From RGIG4079 sp045576735 (GTDB lineage Bacteria; Bacteroidota; Bacteroidia; Bacteroidales; Muribaculaceae), in the NCBI GenBank assembly GCA_045576735.1, contig JAZNGZ010000063.1, positions 1-26,587 on the forward strand: a DNA stretch of 26,587 bases, in the 5' to 3' direction. Below, piece by piece: positions 24,128-26,587 of this stretch. The position numbers were made by a program, and so were the translations under genes. Positions within the stretch are counted from its first letter, which is position 1; the number at the start of each line of letters is the position of its first letter. A model generated the notes under the pieces. The model was not told where the DNA came from and made no database searches. It was given only the letters and a program-made list of their open reading frames with translations.

Positions 24128-25483
24128 ATGTTAAGAATCTTTTTTATTGCTTTATTTTGTTGTTCGTTTGTTGGTGTGTATTCAATATCATCTACTAAGT
24201 ATGATTATACTAATGTGTCAAATCAAATAGTAGCTGGTTGTGAGTCAAAGTATGAACAAGCTAAAGCTATTTATAAATGGTTGTGTGACAATATAGCTTA
24301 TGATACATCTCATACTATTTACTCTGCCGACGATTGTTTTGACAATAAACGCGGAGTTTGTCAAGCTTATTGCGAATTGTTTTATCAGTTAAGTGAGCCT
24401 ATCGGTCTTAAAGTTGAAATTATAAGTGGATTATCTAAAAAACGCAGCGGTGCTGTGTCGGATAAAGGGCATGCTTGGCTTTTGGTTGAAGTAGATGATG
24501 GAAAAATATTTATTGACCCAACATGGGGCGCTGGAGGTGTTAACTCAGATGGTGTATTTGTGAAAAAGAATAATTGCATGTATTGGTTTGATGTTGATCC
24601 ATATTGGCTAATTTTTTCACATTTCCCTCATGATGCTTCTTGCCAAATGATTGAAACTCCTATAGACTTAGAGGCATTTAAACGCATTCCCGGATTGAGA
24701 CCAAATTGGGGCATTTTAGGATTTGATGCTCAAACGTTATTCAAATTGGCATTAAAAGATAATTTATCTTTTCCTAAACTTTATAATATAGACTGCAATA
24801 ATATTAAAATTCATAGTATACCTATGACTAATACACTTAAAAAGGGTCATACCTATGAAATTATTGTTGAAAAATTAAGCGAGCATAAAATAGGTTTGTT
24901 TGATAATGGTATTATTGGAGAAAGCCAATGGACTAAAGAAGGTAATTTATATAAACTTAAGTTTACACCTCAATCAAGTAAAGTGGCTTTAGGAATAAAT
25001 ATGGATGGTAATAGATATCAATATTTATTATCCTATGAAGTCTCTGAGCCAACTTCGGATGAATTAAAATCAATAGAACAAAATCACCCACTTTATATGC
25101 CAGAGTTATTATCTTTGCCGGGATATAATGTGCAACTTCTAGAAAATATGGGAATTAATGGAAGTCAATTGTTGGCAGAGTTTAGAGCCGGAGATTTAAC
25201 GGCACTTCCATTGATGAATGAGTTATGCGAAGGTGTCAAAGTGATTTCTATGCCATTTAATCGCCGCCTTAAAGTAGGTAAGCCATATACGTTTATAATA
25301 AATCCTATTAGAGATGGTTCCTGGTCGGTGCTTAATAACCAACAATTGTTTAATAATTGGAGTAATAATGATGGAGTATTGTCGATGACTGTTGTGCCAT
25401 TAGAAGAAGGAAATTTGTGTTTAGCGGTAAATAATGGGTCAGATAATCGATATTATTTTGTACTTGAGTATATTGTTGAGTGA
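24128..25483 (+). CDS. Secreted transglutaminase-like protein with duplicated C-terminal domain
   Basis: A 451-residue protein with a signal peptide at 1-20 (MLRIFFIALFCCSFVGVYS). A transglutaminase/cysteine-protease-like domain spans about 30-165. The catalytic triad is apparent: C78 in KRGVCQAY, H115 in KGHAWLLVEV, and D130 in FIDPTWG. The order and spacing fit papain-like transglutaminase-core proteins. The rest is two related units, about 178-304 and 321-451. Each starts with a helical stretch (LEAFKRIPGL / MPELLSLPGY), then a strand-rich part (IKIHSIPMTNTLKKGHTYEIIV / VKVISMPFNRRLKVGKPYTFII). It may cleave or crosslink peptides at the cell surface. Substrate unknown. Terminators isolate it on both sides. 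Confidence 0.8.
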   Translation: MLRIFFIALFCCSFVGVYSISSTKYDYTNVSNQIVAGCESKYEQAKAIYKWLCDNIAYDTSHTIYSADDCFDNKRGVCQAYCELFYQLSEPIGLKVEIISGLSKKRSGAVSDKGHAWLLVEVDDGKIFIDPTWGAGGVNSDGVFVKKNNCMYWFDVDPYWLIFSHFPHDASCQMIETPIDLEAFKRIPGLRPNWGILGFDAQTLFKLALKDNLSFPKLYNIDCNNIKIHSIPMTNTLKKGHTYEIIVEKLSEHKIGLFDNGIIGESQWTKEGNLYKLKFTPQSSKVALGINMDGNRYQYLLSYEVSEPTSDELKSIEQNHPLYMPELLSLPGYNVQLLENMGINGSQLLAEFRAGDLTALPLMNELCEGVKVISMPFNRRLKVGKPYTFIINPIRDGSWSVLNNQQLFNNWSNNDGVLSMTVVPLEEGNLCLAVNNGSDNRYYFVLEYIVE

Positions 25484-25498
25484 GAAATTTTATAATGA

Positions 25499-25540
25499 AA
25501 AAATGGGTTAAGAATTATGCTCTTAACCCATTTTTATTAG
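25499..25540 (+). terminator. Terminator after the transglutaminase-like gene
   Basis: A 15-bp perfect stem (25499-25513 with 25521-25535) around a 7-base loop, with AAAAAA before and TTTTT after, so it can work on either strand. It begins about 15 bases past the stop. Between it and efp (25541-25733) the sequence is AT-rich and I see no gene. Confidence 0.85.
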
Positions 25541-25733
25541 TTATATTGTTTATCAAAGGAAACTTCTATGCATTATTACATGAGTTTATTAAACTTTAGT
25601 TATGCATTCCGCACAAATAAATTTGTTTTATAGCGTAATTAACAAATTATTATTAAGTTACATTTTTGAACATATGCTCAAATAAAAAATAAATCACCTT
25701 AAATCATTTAAAAGAAGTCCCTTTAAAGTTTCT

Positions 25734-26300
25734 TTAAGCTTTAACGCGCTCTACATATGAACCGTCGCGAGTATCAATGCGAACTTTATCACCGATATTG
25801 CAGAATAATGGAACACGTACTTCTGCGCCAGTTTCGAGAGTAGCTGGTTTCAATGTGTTTGTAGCTGTATCACCTTTAATTCCGGGTTCAGTATATGTGA
25901 TTTCAAGAACTACACTTATAGGCATTTCACAAGTGAGGATAGTTTCAGATGCCGCGTGCACCATAGCTTCACAAATGTCACCTTCTTTAAGGAATTGAAC
26001 ACCTTCGATGCTTTCGCCAGGAAGTGCAACTTGCTCAAAAGTTTCGGTGTGCATAAAATTGTATCCCATATCATCTTTATAAAGATATTGGTAAGGACGA
26101 CGTTCGATGCGAACTTCTTCTACTTTTACTCCAGAGTTCCATGTTTTGTCAAGAACACGACCTGTTTTTACGTTTTTGAGTTTTGTGCGAACGAAAGCCG
26201 GACCTTTGCCAGGTTTAACATGAAGGAATTCAACGATAAAGAAATAGTTGCCATCGATGTCGAGACACATTCCGTTTTTAAAATCTGCTGTAGTAGCCAT
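25734..26300 (-). CDS. efp: Elongation factor P
   Basis: Binds ribosomes stalled at consecutive prolines and stimulates peptide-bond formation. The 188 residues form the usual three domains. The tip loop that contacts the CCA end is HVKPGKGPAFVR, with the modifiable lysine at K32. The central OB domain (RRPYQYLYKDDMGYNFMHTETFEQVAL) and the C-terminal signature (GDTATNTLKPATLETGAEVRVPLFCNIGDKVRIDTRDGSYVERV, in outline) are clear. No EpmA, YmfI or EarP gene is in the window, so the modification type cannot be told. It stands alone behind its own promoter. Confidence 0.98.
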   Translation of the reverse strand: MATTADFKNGMCLDIDGNYFFIVEFLHVKPGKGPAFVRTKLKNVKTGRVLDKTWNSGVKVEEVRIERRPYQYLYKDDMGYNFMHTETFEQVALPGESIEGVQFLKEGDICEAMVHAASETILTCEMPISVVLEITYTEPGIKGDTATNTLKPATLETGAEVRVPLFCNIGDKVRIDTRDGSYVERVKA

Positions 26301-26371
26301 AAATTATATTAATTTTAAAGTTAAAAATAATCTTGATTAATTGATAATTGCATTGTAATCCATTATATGTG

Positions 26372-26379
26372 CAAAGTTA
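26372..26379 (-). promoter_or_regulatory. efp promoter -7 box TAACTTTG
   Basis: On the minus strand TAACTTTGCACATATAATGG starts at 26379 and contains an exact TAnnTTTG, identical in its core to the boxes before the dedA operon and the OPX gene. It lies 71 bases upstream of the efp ATG, which implies a leader of roughly 65 nt. Confidence 0.55.
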
Positions 26380-26453
26380 CTAAAATCGTCTCGTATTTTA
26401 AACTTTTTTATTGATTTAATTCATTTGAATAGTATTTTTTATTATAGGCAGAT

Positions 26454-26587
26454 TCAACTAGCAAGTGCAAAAATAGCAATTTGTTTGAAGAATTCCGTTT
26501 TAGGGGTTGAAAAATTTAATTTTTTACGAGGTCTATTGTTTAATTTTTTTGCCACATTTTTAATGTACTTGTCGGAGAAGTCCTTGA
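26454..26587 (-). mobile_element. IS30-family transposase, C-terminal end (cut by window edge)
   Basis: An open minus-strand frame enters from the right edge and ends at TGA (26456-26454), giving the last 43 residues. It includes DFSDKYIKNVAKKLNNRPRK followed by KLNFSTPKTEFF. The LNNRPRK-L-x-F-x-TP pattern is the C-terminal signature of IS30-family transposases such as that of IS4351. The catalytic DDE residues lie outside the window. The left end of the element is probably within about 26440-26475. The sequence AGGCAGATTCAACTAGCAAG near there could be its terminal repeat, but the other end is needed to say so. Insertion is 75 or more bases upstream of the efp promoter. Confidence 0.75.

Noticed and set aside
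25541..25733. Small gene or RNA between the transglutaminase-like gene and efp
   Set aside because: Only AT-rich sequence without a convincing frame, promoter box or stable hairpin was seen.

Overview
This window looks like chromosomal DNA from a member of the Bacteroidota, most likely Bacteroidales. Most upstream regions carry the Bacteroidota promoter -7 box TAnnTTTG, twice with a TTTG box 20 bp upstream. Gene starts lack Shine-Dalgarno sequences. The gene sets (panC-panD-ffh-folD, ftsK-lolA-trxB, a polysaccharide export protein/Wzc pair, a membrane ferredoxin beside an aldo/keto reductase-ferredoxin) are typical of that group. Genus cannot be told from the sequence. Base composition falls by eye from the left third (up to about 6.9 kb) to the clearly AT-richer right two thirds.

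Layout. (1) 1-938 holds no convincing gene. It has a perfect palindromic terminator, a promoter box, a 61-bp tandem repeat and a nested set of inverted repeats. (2) 939-2195 (+) is an orphan tyrosine recombinase of the Bacteroidetes integrase/invertase type. (3) 6892-2317 (-) is one operon, panC-panD-ffh-folD-capA-like, with a promoter at 6924-6931 and a terminator at 2261-2297. (4) 6893-7245 is a divergent gap holding a minus-strand terminator that no recognised gene explains. (5) 7246-10109 (+) is a tightly coupled operon: recR, a GNAT acetyltransferase and a phosphoethanolamine-transferase-like enzyme. It converges on a YqgE/AlgH gene. (6) 10858-14205 (+) is a two-gene iron-sulfur redox module: a NapH/NapG-like fused membrane ferredoxin, then an exported aldo/keto reductase fused to a double-cluster ferredoxin and a DUF1893 domain. 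(7) 19825-14263 (-) is a five-gene operon, dedA-rpe-ftsK-lolA-trxB, behind a clear promoter. A uracil-DNA-glycosylase-superfamily gene lies upstream. (8) 20641-23939 (+) is an outer-membrane polysaccharide export protein and a Wzc-like tyrosine kinase, followed by a secreted transglutaminase-like protein with an internal duplication. (9) efp (-) and, at the right edge, the C-terminal end of an IS30-family transposase.

Most of the window is housekeeping: coenzyme A precursor synthesis, membrane targeting, folate metabolism, recombination repair, chromosome segregation, lipoprotein transport, thiol redox and translation. The least ordinary parts are the repeat region beside the recombinase, the iron-sulfur redox pair with its DUF1893 fusion, and the duplicated transglutaminase-like protein. 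None of these is proven to be a new system. They are the places to look.
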